64,000 nt of DNA from Chlorophyllum brunneum. Taxonomy: Eukaryota > Basidiomycota > Agaricomycetes > Agaricales > Agaricaceae. Where the stretch lies: NCBI GenBank assembly GCA_963576785.1, contig OY756140.1, positions 3,224,001-3,288,000 of the forward strand, written 5' to 3'. The position numbers and the translations under genes were made by a program. The notes under the pieces were generated by a model that saw only the letters and a program-made list of their open reading frames with translations, did not search any database and was not told where the DNA came from. How positions within the stretch are numbered: the stretch's first letter is position 1; each line of letters opens with the position of its first letter. Positions 37,801 through 50,381 of this stretch are shown here, one piece after another.

Positions 37801-40800
37801 GCTACTCAAGGCGGTCTCGTCCACGTTGTGTTTCGTGAAAAAGGTCCCGAAATCACACGACAGCTATTCACTGGTCTCCAGCGTGTCGTTAATTACTGGC
37901 TGTTCCACAACGGTTTCAGTATTGGTATTGGTGACACCATTGCTGATGTAAAGACTATGTCCTACATCACCCAGACCATTGCGGACCGCAAAGTCGAAGT
38001 CGCGAAAATCATCGACGATGCCACTCATGACCGCTTGAAACCCAAGCCCGGTATGACCATTCGTGAATCCTTCGAGAGTATGGTCGAGCGCCAGCTCAAC
38101 TTGGCTCGTGACCAATCTGGTCAATATGCCCAGAAGCACTTGAAGGAAGATAACAATGTCAAGCAGATGGTGGTCGCTGGTTCCAAAGGTTCATTTATCA
38201 ACATCTCGCAGATGTCTGTTTGTGTCGGTCAGCAATCCGTTGAAGGTCGTCGTATTCCGTTCGGTTTCCGTCACCGCACGTTGCCGCACTTTACGAAGGA
38301 TGATTTCAGTCCAGAGTCGAGAGGTTTCGTCGAAAACTCGTACTTGCGCGGCCTGACGCCCCAAGAGTTCTTCTTCCATGCCATGGCCGGTCGTGAGGGT
38401 CTCATCGATACCGCGGTCAAGACCGCAGAGACAGGTTATATTCAGCGTCGTCTCGTCAAGGCATTGGAAGACGTTATGGTTTGTTATGATGGCACGGTTC
38501 GCAACTCGCTCGGCGACCTCATCCAGTTCATTTATGGTGAAGATGGGATGGATGGTGCTTTCATTGAGAAGCAGACCATCGAAACCTTTGGTCTGAATGA
38601 CAAGGAGTTTGAGCACAACTACCGTGTTGACGTGACTGACCCTGCTGGTGGATTCTTGCCCGGTGTTCTTCAAGTCGGTATCGACGATAGTTCGCTTGAG
38701 CTGCAGTCTAAGCTTGACGCAGAATTCAAGCAAGTCGTTCAGGATCGCAAGACCCTCCGCAGCTTTATCTACCCTCGCACTCCCACGACACAGCCACACT
38801 ATCTTCCGGTCAACCTTCTCCGTATCGTCCAAAACGCTTCACAGATCTTCCATATTGATCGACGGAAGCCAAGCGATCTCGAACCCGCGTATATCGTCGA
38901 TGCCGTTCGAGAACTCGGGAACCGTCTCGTCGTGGTTCGTGGCGACGATCCTTTGAGCGAAGAGGCTCAGGAGAACGCAACCTTGATGTTCAAGATGCAC
39001 ATCCGAGGAACGTTCGCAACTCGCCGCGTTCTGGAGAAGTTCCATCTCACCCGCGAAGCTTTTGATTGGGTCCTTGGTGAGGTTGAGTCGAAATTCAATC
39101 AGTCCGCTGCCCACCCTGGAGAAATGTGTGGCACCCTTGCTGCTCAGTCCATTGGTGAACCTGCTACTCAGATGACACTCAATACTTTCCACTACGCTGG
39201 TGTGTCAAGTAAGAACGTAACGCTGGGTGTACCGCGTCTGAAAGAAATCATCAACGTCGCCACCAACATCAAAACTCCCTCCCTTACTGTCTACCTCGAA
39301 TCCGAGATCTCCCGTTCCGCTGCACTCGCGAAGAACGTCCAGCAAGAGTTGGCATATACTTCACTACGGACTGTTACTTCCGCTGTCGAAATCTGGTACG
39401 ATCCTGATCCAAGCTCGACCATTATCGACGAGGATTCCGTTTTCGTCGAATCTTTCTTCGCCATCCCTGACGAGGAAATCGAGTCGAAGCTCCACCTACA
39501 GTCACCATGGCTCCTTCGTCTTGAGCTGGACCGTGCCAAGATGATTGATAGGAAGCTTACCATGCATTACGTCGCCAGCCGCATCGCGGAGAGCTTTAAG
39601 ACGGACCTCTTCGTCATTTGGTCGGAAGATAACTCGGAGAAGTTGATCATCCGTTGTCGTGTGTTGGGTAGCCCGGATAAGGACGATGAAGGTTATGGTA
39701 CCGTTGAGGAAGACATCTTTTTGAGGCAGTTGGAGAACACCATGCTTAATTCCGTCAGCTTGCGTGGTGTGAAGGGCATTAATAGGGTGTTCTTGACAGA
39801 GGCAGACAAGGTTGTCGTGTCATCTGATGGCAGCATCCAAACCGGCAAGGAGAAAGAGTGGGTACTAGAAACGGACGGTGTCAACCTGAAGACTGTGATG
39901 TGCATTGATGGGGTCGACTTTACCCGGACATACTCGAACAGCTGCGTTGAAATCTTCAACGTGCTTGGTATCGAAGCAGCCCGCGCAGCAATTATGAAGG
40001 AGCTGCGTGGTGTCATTGAATTCGACGGTTCTTATGTCAACTACCGTCACCTCGCACTCCTTTGTGATTTGATGACTCACCGTGGGACGCTCATGGCCAT
40101 CACTCGTCACGGAATCAATCGCGCCGATACAGGAGCATTGATGAGGTGTTCATTCGAAGAGACAGTCGAAATCTTGATGGAAGCAGCAGCTGTGGGCGAG
40201 AAGGATGATTGTCATGGTATCGCCGAGAACGTCATGTTCGGCCAGATGGCTCCTATGGGCACAGGGGCCTTCGAGGTTGCGCTGGATATCGATATGCTTA
40301 AAGATGCCATCGTTGATCATAGCTTGCCCGTCCAGTCTATGCTTGCCGCTCAACTTGACGATGGCATGACACCAGGGCAGGTAGCGATGACACCTTATGA
40401 TACCAACTCTCCTTTGTGGCATGACGGCATGTTCAAGGGCGAGTCAGCGTCGTTCACTCCTCTGGCCTCTAATGGAGGCGAAGATGCGGCGAGTTTCCAG
40501 TACCTTGGATACGGTCAAAGCCCGCTCGGTGCTGGTGGAATGTCACCTGCTGGGCCCGGATACAGCCCGAGTTCCCCGAATGCCTACTCACCAACCTCGC
40601 CCAGCTTTGTCCCACAGTCGCCTTATGGAGGCGCTACGTCACCTTTCGGTACGTCTCCCTACGCGACATCACCCTTCTACGACAGAAGCAGAGGACCCAC
40701 ATCCCCAACGTACTCTCCAACTTCGCCTACCCTCAACCTTACGTCGCCGGCGTACTCGCCAACGAGTCCACGCTATTCCCCTACGTCACCTTCCTTCTCT

Positions 40801-41416
40801 CCCACGTCGCCGCGCTACAGTCCGCAGTCGCCCTCGTTCAGTCCTACTTCTCCACGCTACTCACCTACTAGTCCCTCGTTCAGCCCGGCGTCACCGAGAT
40901 GTAAGTCTCATATAGCTCCTATTCTGCGAACACATGCTGAAGATGCCTCACTTTCTAGATTCCCCAAGTAAGCTCCTCATAACCTATTTCCGGTGGACGA
41001 CTACTAACTATGAACCTAGCTTCTCCTCGTATGAGTCCGTCTTCGCCGAAATACTCACCTACCTCTCCTATGGCCTCACCTTCATCACCCAAGTATTGTA
41101 AGTAATTTTCTCACACTCTTCAGCCAGCTCAACTGACATCACGAATAGCCCCTACCTCACCCGCCTATTCCCCTGCATGTGAGTATTTCCTCCCAGACCC
41201 GTGTGCCACCTTTGCTAATGTCTCTCCGCTACTCAGCTCCTGCGTACTGTGAGTACAGTAGCACGTACCGTGCCAGACCAAGTCTAACCGTACCTTGTTA
41301 CAGCTCCAACCTCTCCAGCATACAGTCCAGCGTCACCTCAATGGTCTCCTGCAAGCCCTGCCCAGAATGGAACGGGCAGGGCCCACTCATACCAGTCAAA
41401 TCCCTCTTGGGACTGA
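34896..41416 (+). CDS. RPB1: RNA polymerase II largest subunit Rpb1
   Basis: The catalytic subunit of Pol II. The start is [20 protein letters not shown], then [20 protein letters not shown] (zinc-binding clamp head), HPPN-type clamp exons, [20 protein letters not shown], the catalytic [10 protein letters not shown] motif holding three Mg-binding aspartates, and [18 protein letters not shown]. The trigger loop region reads [20 protein letters not shown] followed by [15 protein letters not shown]. The CTD begins near 40550 with [15 protein letters not shown] and continues with about two dozen full or partial heptads. Five introns cut the CTD (40901-40958, 40968-41019, 41098-41148, 41179-41236, 41249-41303), all phase 1. 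The tail after the heptads ends SYQSNPSWD with the stop at 41414-41416. The intron after KLKADI (35375-35887) is 513 nt, ten times the local norm. Confidence 0.96.
35375..35887 (+). other. Unusually long RPB1 intron
   Basis: This intron has donor GTGAGT after KLKADI and acceptor TTAAG before SDPNFADKI. It is 513 nt, while nearly all others in the window are 45-60 nt. No open frame in it has recognisable motifs, and I could not identify a C/D or H/ACA snoRNA in it by eye. Confidence 0.6.
40901..41303 (+). other. CTD intron cluster with 9-nt and 12-nt microexons
   Basis: Exons between the five introns are 40959-40967 (9 nt), 41020-41097 (78 nt), 41149-41178 (30 nt) and 41237-41248 (12 nt). All are multiples of three and begin and end in phase 1. 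Joined, they restore heptads such as [14 protein letters not shown] and YSPASPA without breaks, which is the evidence that the microexons are real. Confidence 0.85.
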
Positions 41417-41722
41417 GGTGCTTGGTGAACGTACTTGTCTTGTTTTCTGCATAGTTAACATGCATCACATCTACTTTTATACACATCCCTGTAGAATAGC
41501 ACATCCGACTATTAAAAGTCCGCTAGTTGACCCCTTTCGCTTCTTTATGTTCACCAGTGCCTGTGAATACATGCTTGTCCTTTGTTGGTAGATACTGTGG
41601 ATGAAATGCTTGGATTTGTCGGGATGGGAGGGTATTCTGTGATCCGCTTCCGTCTTATATAATCCCACTTCCATCCCACCTGCATGGCCTGACGCGCTCT
41701 CCTAGAAAATCATCTCCCCGCA
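41417..41722. other. 3' flank of RPB1 and 5' flank of the MYST gene
   Basis: This is a 306-base tandem intergenic region; only transcript-end and promoter sequence is expected, and nothing specific was recognised. Confidence 0.4.
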
Positions 41723-43757
41723 ATGCCTGCACTGTCTGCGGCCCAGTCAAGCCGTGATTCACGCGTATATGTTGTTGATAAGGATGGCATGCAAAGTGAG
41801 ACAAACATACATCCTGCACCTGCAGTATTTTGTGACGAAAAATGCCACCCAGAATATGTCCACATTCTAGAAAGAACTGGAGGCCAAGTTTACGTTCATT
41901 ACATCAACCAGGACAAGAGACTCGACGAATGGGTGGATGAAAGCGACTGCAGACCAACAGACGATACTTCCGACCGGAAAGAAGGTAATTCAAGAAAACG
42001 AAAGCGACATACGCCTGCTTCCAGCCGACAAGGCTCGCACAGTGATGATACCCCCCCAGCACATGAAGATGACGTTCCTCTGACGGAAGAAGAGATTGAT
42101 CTGCAGCAGCACAAACAAATAACTGCGCAGCGCAATTTCGAAACCGTACATTTTGGCCATTGGCAAATAAAAACGTGGTACGTTCGCATCACCCCTCTAC
42201 CAGTCTTAATATCATAAATATGACGTGTTAGGTATTTCTCCCCATACCCACTCACTGACGAAGAAGAATCATCTCAGCCCTCCACTGGACCAGGACCGAA
42301 GATTCCTGGAGTTGCAAGAACAACCGCACGGTCGCATGGAAGAACTGTTGATATTCTCGCCGGCGGTCTCCACCGACACCACACCGATGGGCACAGGGCT
42401 GACCTCTACGTTTGTGATATGTGTTTCAAGTACATGGCAGATCCCGTTTCTTGGGAATTACACAAGGTATGTCTAAACCCCCAGGACCTCATGGCTGGAG
42501 CTGATAACGAACGGTCTCAGAAACAATGTGAATTCAAACACCCACCAGGGCGTAAAGTGTATCAAAGAGGCTCGCAAACGATATGGGAAGTAGATGGTAC
42601 TCAGCAGAAGGTAACTCCCCCTTTGCCACTACGCCACGTACTTACTAGGAGGTTAGTTATATTGCCAGAATCTAGCATTGTTTGGGAAGCTATTTATTGA
42701 CGTGAAGACACTATTTTTCGATTGTGATAATTGTGAGTGGGAAACATATGCAATCAACCTCAGCTCCCTAACAACCCGTAGTCCTTTTCTATATTCTGAC
42801 AGATGCACTACCTACATGCGATATTATGCTCGGGTTCTTTTCCAAAGTGAGCCAAACCACACACTTTACTTGAATATTACTCGACAACACTTTTCCCAGG
42901 AAAAAATTTCCTACGATGACTACAACCTTGCCTGCATAATGACCCTCCCCCCATACCAGCGGCAAGGCTATGGTTCTATGATGATCGAATTCAGTGCGGA
43001 ACATCCTTACAGCTATACCTGCCCCAGATTAATATGTACTCAGGTTACGAACTCTCGCGACGGTCAGGTAAAGTTGGTACTCCCGAAAGACCTCTATCAG
43101 ATTTGGGCTTGCGAAGTTACCTCGCATTCTGGGTGGCCCGTATTATCCGTTTCTTCCGGTACCAAATCCTCACTACCTGCAGAGACGAGATTATTGATAG
43201 ATCCTTCTCCCCAGTCGCGTGCTATCGGCACTCCCTCCCGAATACCCCCGCGTGCGAACAGTAGGGAACCTGCCAGACTTGACAAAAAATACTCTGGGAG
43301 ACGTGGAAGAGGTCCAAAGACGAAGAAAGCGGGCCAAGGGGCGGGACGGTGAAGTTATCGACATTGTGAAAAGCGCGTCACCACTGAGCACGTTCGATGG
43401 TAAGTCCAGCATTTGCTCTCATCAGAACAGTCCCCAGAACAAACCATCCACACAGATCCCACATTCACAACACATCGAGTCTTTGAGATCGCCCAACGCG
43501 AAGATGGTGCCGCAGAGATCCACGTTAGCGTGCAATGTACATTAGCTGACATTGCACGAGCAACGAATCTGCGGATTGAAGATGCAGCTTTCGCTCTGAA
43601 TGAGTGCGGATTATTGATGCGGCGGCTTACCCAAGGCGAAGAGGACGAGACCATCATGATCACGAGAGAATTGGTGGAGAAGGTAGCAGAGGAGAGAAGG
43701 GTGAAAATAGCAGTCCTGAGCCTGAACCATGTACTGCTGGATAATGACAAGTTCTGA
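41723..43757 (+). CDS. MYST-family histone acetyltransferase (MOF/Esa1-like)
   Basis: A MYST lysine acetyltransferase with an N-terminal Tudor-knot/chromo barrel: [19 protein letters not shown]. After a charged linker (SRKRKRH) comes the MYST domain: the C2HC finger [20 protein letters not shown] followed by CEFKHPPG, then [39 protein letters not shown], the acetyl-CoA loop [19 protein letters not shown] and [18 protein letters not shown]. The catalytic Glu region (SYEL..) and the Q/RxxGxG/A loop are intact. The C-terminus ([31 protein letters not shown], then a winged-helix-like [19 protein letters not shown]) is longer than in Esa1. The intron after FFR (56 nt, about 43160-43215) is needed to join [15 protein letters not shown] infer histone H4 acetylation; whether this is the Esa1 orthologue or a second MYST is open. 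Confidence 0.85.
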
Positions 43758-43854
43758 CACGTCTTATCGGACTTTTACTTGAATTTGTGTATACTAGTAG
43801 GGTGTATGGATGGTCAGTCTTTTCAGGAGTAAGATGTATCTATACACCAAGACA

Positions 43855-44876
43855 TCAAGAGCCATAAAAAAGGACTCTGGATGGATCGTCAACCCCCCCA
43901 AATGACCCTGCACCCTCCCATGAACCCCAGCACGCGAAATCGTTAGCCAATTGACCATGCTCTACGGTGAGCGATGTCCTTTTCATGGGGCCCAGGGGTG
44001 GAGAACTGTAGAGTTTTTCAATCACGTCCTCGACGGATGTTGAGGTGATCAAAATTAGTTTTCCGGAAGGTTTGAGTATCTGTCGGAGAGTTTGGATAAG
44101 GTTAGCATTTGTAACCTGATATTGCATTCCCATCAGCAACACCATCTAGACGAAAACATACACATAATGAACGAACCTGATTGAGAAAAGGCGGATCAAG
44201 AACGACCAAGTCGAAGAATTCCCTAAGTTCTTCCGGGAATTTATCTGGCTCGTGAAGATCATATGGGACGTATTGGGATGGTGCCAAAACCGCAAAACGC
44301 TGATCGATTTCCAGTAGACGCGTGTTGTACAGAGGGTGCAGATGCTGAAAAGCGACAAATGCGGTAGGTGCACAGACGAATCCGATTGACGCATTAATGG
44401 AGGGCTCTAGTTCGTTGATCATATTCGCAAGACGATGAGCAAATGAGGTGCTATACCTGCACAGATGAAGAGGTTAGCGGGTGCTTATGGAAGATAGGGC
44501 GGTGAGTTTGCTTGCCCTATTGCCAGCGAAGGCCTTGAGTAGGGCTATCCGTGTCTTCTCCGAAGGTGGCGTGTGGCACGAAGGATACTCACCAAAACTG
44601 GCTCAACTGCCAATCCTCCCTAAAGGCAAGGCGATACTCATCCACGCTAATCATGGCCTTGGCTTTCTCGTGAGTTGCAGTGGTATCGTGAAGTTGACCG
44701 GCAACTTGTTCCATATCTCTCTCAGCTATGAGTTGCTGGAATCTTCGTTCCTCGTCGGCTTTACTGGAGAAAAAATTATCTAATAGGGTAAGAGTGGTTG
44801 GACTCAACGAGGGTGGTGAGCCAGAGAAATCAGAGAGAGGTGAGCCGGGGATGGGGATGTCAATGAGGTCGTGCAT
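43855..44876 (-). CDS. EFM5: Protein-lysine N-methyltransferase Efm5 (eEF1A)
   Basis: A class I methyltransferase of the N6AMT2/EEF1AKMT1 family that trimethylates a lysine of translation factor eEF1A. The N-terminal helix region reads EERRFQQLIAERDMEQVAGQ, then DWQLSQFW, the conserved DWQLSQFWY stretch. FVCAPTAFVAFQHLHP and LLEIDQRFAVLA carry the SAM-binding core, and DLVVLDPPFLNQ is the DPPF catalytic motif. The C-terminal part (KPSGKLILITSTSVEDVI; NDFACWGSWEGAG) matches the family. Three or so short introns are present. The start is the ATG at 44874-44876. The gene is divergent from ADE8 with 250 bp between start codons. Confidence 0.9.
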
Positions 44877-45126
44877 CGGCAGTACAGTGTAAAGAGAAGT
44901 GACTGGGGATTAGTCTGATAATTTTTTTGATGAATCAGGGAGGCACGATGGTTTCGGCCCGAGAGAATCGGTTCCTGCTCGGGTTTGGATTGGTTGGACA
45001 CTGATGGAATCCAGGCAGGTGCAGTGTTCCTCATCACATATCGATCATGGAGGTGGAAAAGATGAAGAGGAGTGATGTGATTGGTCGCCGCTCGTCTCAT
45101 CTCTTCCTCATCACTCTCACCCCGTC

Positions 45127-45911
45127 ATGGCTGCAAAGAGGCGCGTCGTAGTCCTCATTTCAGGCTCAGGCAAGCGATAAAGTCGTCCTAGTGTTCCAGA
45201 GCTCATTCTCAACTAGGCACAAATCTTCAGGCACTCATCGACGCTCAGAACACGCCTGCACTGCCAGACGCCGAAATCGTCCTTGTTCTCTCCAACAGAA
45301 AAGCTGCCTATGGTCTAACACGGGCTGCTTCTGCCATTCCACCTATCCCAACCGCGTATCTTGCTCTCCAACCCTTCTTGAAAAAGAACCCTGAGAAGAC
45401 GAGGGAGGACTACGATGTGGAAGTCGCACGGATCGTATTGACTGCGAAACCGGATGTCGTGGTTCTTGCTGGATGGATGCACATCCTCAGCGAAATTTTC
45501 ATCGAGATTGTGGAAGGTCGGTCAATGCTGGACGGCCTTGAACCGTCTGCAGCACCGATCCCTGTGATCAATCTCCATCCTGCCCTCCCAGACGCATTTG
45601 ACGGTGCGAACGCGATAGAGAGGGCATACGAGGCCTTCCAGAAGGGAGAAATAGAGCACTCTGGCTGTATGGTCCATCGCGTTGTCAAAAATGTGGACAA
45701 GGGGGAGCCGGTCGTCGTCAGAGATGTTTCGATTGAGAAGGGGGAGCCCCTGGAAGCATTCGAGGAAAGGCTTCACAGGGTCGAGCACGAAATCATCGTG
45801 CAAGCGACAAAAAAGATTCTGGAGCAGTACGTCCTTTCTACGCTGTGCTCTGGGTGTCTCCTGACATGGACAAAGACCGTGCTAGGGGTTTATACCACAG
45901 CTTCTGTATAA
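45127..45911 (+). CDS. ADE8: Phosphoribosylglycinamide formyltransferase
   Basis: GAR transformylase, the third step of purine synthesis, moving a formyl group from 10-formyl-THF to GAR. Exon 1 is MAAKRRVVVLISGSG, spliced to TNLQALIDAQNTPALPDAEI; GSGTNLQALI is the phosphate-binding loop. EIVLVLSNRKAAYGLTRA follows, then VVVLAGWMHILSEIFI, NLHPALPDAFDGANAIERAY (catalytic His after Asn, LHPALP) and HSGCMVHRVVKNVDKGEP with the catalytic Asp. Intron 1 (45170-45216) has a GC donor: CAG then GCAAGC. The 3' end is uncertain: unspliced, the frame ends at 45911; a GTACGT donor at 45829 would shorten it to end at 45885 (EQPC), which looks more natural than the hydrophobic read-through tail. Confidence 0.9.
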
Positions 45912-46041
45912 TATCATGTCTACTTGGCCAGCTATCTTATTATCGGCCCTGGTCACATGATCAAGTCAGACTTTAAATAGCCTCTCATTAGAGCCGTGAC
46001 TTGATTCTGACCCTCCACTTTCCACTTTCCACTGAGGCGTC

Positions 46042-48447
46042 ATGTATTCCTTCCTCCCTGACGAGCTTCTCAAAGAAATCCTCGCTCCTGCTCTTCGCAT
46101 CCCCGACATTTCATTCGCGTCCACAGCAAAGACAAGTCCTTTTGCCAAGTACGAGAGGAGCACCTCGGCCTATCTCCTCGTTTGCAAGGACTGGCTGCGC
46201 GTCGCGACGCCCTTATTGTATGACGTGGTAGTGCTTCGATCAAAAGCTCAAATACAGGCTCTCGCATGGGCCCTCAAGTCAACACCTGAGCTTGGAACAT
46301 TCATCAAAAAACTGCGCATCGAGTGCAGCTATAGCGCTTTTCTATTCGCGATTTTGCAAGTTTCGAGGAACCTGACCGACCTATGTCTTTCCCTTGAAAT
46401 ATATTCACAAGATAATATTTCGGGTATTTGCAAAGGATTGGCTTTGGTCCATCCCCGCAGGATTATCCTTTATGATCCCTTGAAGCGCACACAAGCATAT
46501 AATCAAAACATCCTCACGCTCGTCGCGACCCTTTGTGTAATGATACCGAAATGGACGAATCTGGTTCGTCTTTCATCATGCAGTCGCATGTACTAGTTGC
46601 GACTCTCAATGTCCAGATTGCATTTATTCTTCCAGACTCCCTGAACTGGAGATTCGTCCTCGACTTCACTCTTGTTGATGCACTCTGTCAAAGTCCATCA
46701 CTGCAGGAGATAGGATATCCATACGAGGACCAATCTTTTATTACTCAATTAGCAAAAATTCCAACTCTCAAGAAAATTTTCGTACGTAGGGGGTTCTGGG
46801 TGCTCCATGGTCTCGAATCCCCGTTATACCAAAATATCCCCGAGATCGTCAAGAAACACCCAGAGTTAGCTGGCTTAGTATCCTGGAGAACGTAAGCCCC
46901 ATCTCACTATCACATCTCCTATTCACTCCTTATTTCGTCAGGGATGATCCTGACGAATTAATGCTACCTCGTTGTTCAAGCTGTTCTTCCCCAAAGCCCA
47001 TTGGGATAGACAGCGAGTGGTTCCAGGAATGTCCATCTGTGGTTCTGGAAAATATCCTCGTATATGCAATGGACATACCTGAACTCCAAGACAAAGACAA
47101 TCGAACCCGCGGAAAGCAGTGGCTTCGGAGCTTCAATCTTACTTATCGACAAGGGCTAATGCTTGTGTGCAAAAGATTTTATGTTCGTATCGTCATTCAT
47201 GACGGCATCCTTGCTAACCAAAGTTGCAGGAACTTGGCATCCGACTCTTTTATCAATGCATCCTCGTTCAATCCGGCGAAGATCTTGACCAGTTTTCGAG
47301 ATGCTATGCGGCACGAACGGAGTTGGGAGAATTCACGAGATCCTTCTTTCTTCTTTCCGACCCCTTCTCCTCCTATGATCTCCGAAAGTTGACCGTTATT
47401 TTGTCCTTCTGTCCAAATCTCCGACGTGTGGGATATCTTGATTCCTGTTGGATCAGCTGTGGCTATCCCAGGTTCAAGCTGGATTGGCCAGTGGTATCTA
47501 CACTGGCGTCCCTGAATAGCGCTAGGCTCATTGATCTTGAGGTCCACCTAGAGGCTGAATGCGTCCCCCGGAGGGACTTGGCAATACTCTTGGACTTTAC
47601 CAGTCTCAGGAGTTTGCATTGGTATTCCGAGTCAAACTTCCATTTTGATCCGGCGACAATATCTAGATCTGCTTTATGCTGCTTAGAAACACTGGTTTGT
47701 GCGACTAGAGACGAAACCTTTCTTGGTATGATGAATTGCCTGGAGTCAGTCCTCCCCACCACCACCTTCCTTCGCGTAACTCTGAAACCTCCCAACTAGC
47801 CTCCCCCGTATCGATTCCGTCCATTTTCCGAAACTTGAGCAATGTCCGGGGTTGTCCTCATTCCTTATGACCCACGGCTCGAAGCTCCAGTACCTTGAAA
47901 CGACTGTTGTCTTGAGTTTCAATTTGTTTGAAACTTGTCCCAACCTCAAAGTTCTCATCCTTCCCCATGACTCGTCCACCATTCGGACTGGAAGAGGCCC
48001 GGTAGGTGTTGCAGAGAAAACGTCCAAGTCCAATCCGCTAAATACCACCATCTTGGTAGAAACCCAAGGCCAACACCTTTACTTGTTCCCAAGACCATTT
48101 CCTGGAGGAAATCAAGATTAACACCCTTATATCTGGAAAAGGCACAAGAGAGTATTTCGCATTCCTTGAATATCTTGACCTATCTCAATTCAAGAGTCTC
48201 CGTCGCATTCGAATCTTTCAATGTTCCTGGCCTACTACCGAGTGAGTATGAAACACTTGCTTCAAATATATTACCCTCAAACAGTGTCCACACCTCTCAT
48301 TCATCGATCTGTAGGCACGAAATAAAGCGTAGTTTCTGGGTACCCTGGGCTGAGAGACTCCAGAGGATGTATTCAGTCGACATTACTGATGGGTCCGGGA
48401 AACCTTGGATACCCCGGCTGAAGGTAAAAGGGAGAGGCGGGAAGTGA
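46042..48447 (+). pseudogene. Double F-box gene with frameshifts
   Basis: The ATG at 46042 starts LPDELLKEILAPALRIPD, an F-box of the type expanded in mushrooms, then SAYLLVCKDWLRVATPLLYD. Splicing across 46564-46616 and 46890-46942 carries the frame into a second module (ECPSVVLENILVYAMDIPEL then QGLMLVCKRFYELGIRLFY), a second F-box-like start, followed by LRR-like Leu-rich sequence. The coding signal continues through 48.4 kb but changes frame at about 47790 (FLRVTL to PRIDSVHFPKLEQ) and at about 48090 (before LEEIKINTLISG) with no workable intron. Either these are two fused or adjacent F-box genes that have decayed, or undetected splice forms exist. I call it a probable pseudogene from 47.8 kb on; the front half may still be made. 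Confidence 0.55.
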
Positions 48448-50381
48448 AATACGACATTGGGTTGATATTTCCACGACGTTGGTGCTGTATGGTTTCGCTC
48501 TTGATTTAAATCATATTTTCTTTAGAGTACGCTCACTTAGTATTAGCTTACATGTTTAGGTGTATAAAGACGGTTCAATCAACTTATCAACGATCTGTTT
48601 CGAATCGTCCAGATTTCTCTTCAAGGAATACGGAGTTCTACTTCTCACTTTGGAGTTCCTGTTCCACCTTGGGCCGCGTAGTGCCCTCCTTGCTCATGCA
48701 ACACCTCCAAGTGCCATCATGTTTCTGCTTTTACCAACGAATGTCAAGATAAATTTGGCATTCCTGCGGCTTTCTCTGGAGTGACTATATTTTGGTGCGG
48801 TTGATTCTTCGTCTGTGATTAGAACATTCTACCACCTACCCGGTGTCGGGATCGCAGTGAAGGGTGAACCATTTACACGATACTCTTCGCATGTCTATAC
48901 ATGTGTAAAAGTTGCTCAAAATGCACTCTGCCTCGGCCCTTGGTCCTGGGTCAAGCGGTGAAGGGTTGGATGAGCACATAAATACTGATATTATTCATTA
49001 TTTTATGCTCTAGATTTTAATACACAACATTCGGACACCTCCGTGCTGTGCACATGTCCAAGGAATTTGCGTGGAAGTTGTTTAATGAGCTTAGAATGAC
49101 TAATGCCAAGAGTGCCACTCGGTATATAACGTGCCACCCAAGCCCAAGATAATCTTCCCTCCTACGGCAATTATGTATACCCGTGCTGGAATCGCCAGCA
49201 ACCACCTGAACTCCGAATGCTCTCAGTTTGTGTGGAGCATGGAGAATTAATTGATGATGGATTGATGGGAACCATGGACTTGGCACGTGGCCCCGGAGAT
49301 CAAATATTCAAACTGTAAGCAGTGCGATCGTCCCTGATCGGCCTCGAGTTGAACACTGCTCACTTACTACCTATCTGCGGTCCCCAGTCCCAGGGGCACT
49401 GGTTCACAGTAATTCGCTTAACCCACCAAAGCTCGCATCAAATTCATAGCTGCTTGCTGCGCGTGGCTATAACAGGAATTCAAAATGTAAGATGGAATCT
49501 GCTTTGTAACGTGAAGCTGTTCCGGGATAACTCCTTCATGTATATCCGACCGCTTTCAATCCTAGGTCATGACGGTTCTCCAGTCGCTTGTTTATCCAAC
49601 CTATTCTTGCTCGGGTCATAGACAAGAAGTTTGTGAACCGAATGAAACGTGGGTTCTATCATTCACGAATTCCTCTTGCGCTCTTTTGGTAGAGAATTCA
49701 GAGGATGAATTGTTCTCCGCCGTTGGCCTCCAATGAGGCGTCGCCAGGTGACCTGCTTTTGATCACAGAAGAAGTGCTTCGTCAACGAAACTGATCTCGC
49801 CATGTGGCTTGCGTTATGGGAAGTCAATAGAGCGGTGTCGCTTTCGGTGACTTGTTCAACGTCACGAGCGCGAAGGTGAGGGAAAATCATTTCGAAATCG
49901 GTTCATAGCATTAATAATGCCTGAACAATATCTGCGCAACATCATCCAAAATTGCCCAAGAATATTCCAAAACCCGATAAAAAGTTTCAGGGGCCGATGA
50001 GACGACGGGTTTGGCACATATGTCAAGTTCAACGTGGCCCGGGCGCCTGACCCGCTCCGTGAACAAACCCAACAAACGATAAACGAAACTATGCTTTATT
50101 CTCTATTAATAGGACCAAAACGTGGAGGTGCCGCGAGGTTTTACCGCTAACACCGCTGTACCATGGGGGAGAGCTGCACCGCTTTCGTGAAGGGTCAAAT
50201 GACGATACCACCAGTCAACTGCAAGCTAAACTTCGGGTTATGCGTCGGACAATTAGCTCGGAAACAATATGTCGTTGCACCCTCTTAATCCTCGTCATCT
50301 TGGTATATAAGATGGAGTGGAGTACTGGCTAGGCATTCAACATCCTCAGTTGAAACATCTGGTTTGCTCACGTCGCTCAAA
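48448..50381. other. Gene-poor flank upstream of xylanase
   Basis: Almost 2 kb have only short open frames without motifs. The rightmost 80 bases are the xylanase core promoter. I see no transposon ends, tRNA or repeats by eye. Confidence 0.5.
50304..50310 (+). promoter_or_regulatory. TATA box of xylanase gene
   Basis: TATATAA lies 72 bases upstream of the xylanase ATG, the distance usual for regulated fungal secreted-enzyme genes. Confidence 0.65.

Noticed and set aside
40550..41400. Tandem repeats resembling a CRISPR array or minisatellite
   Set aside because: The repeats are in-frame CTD heptads of RPB1.
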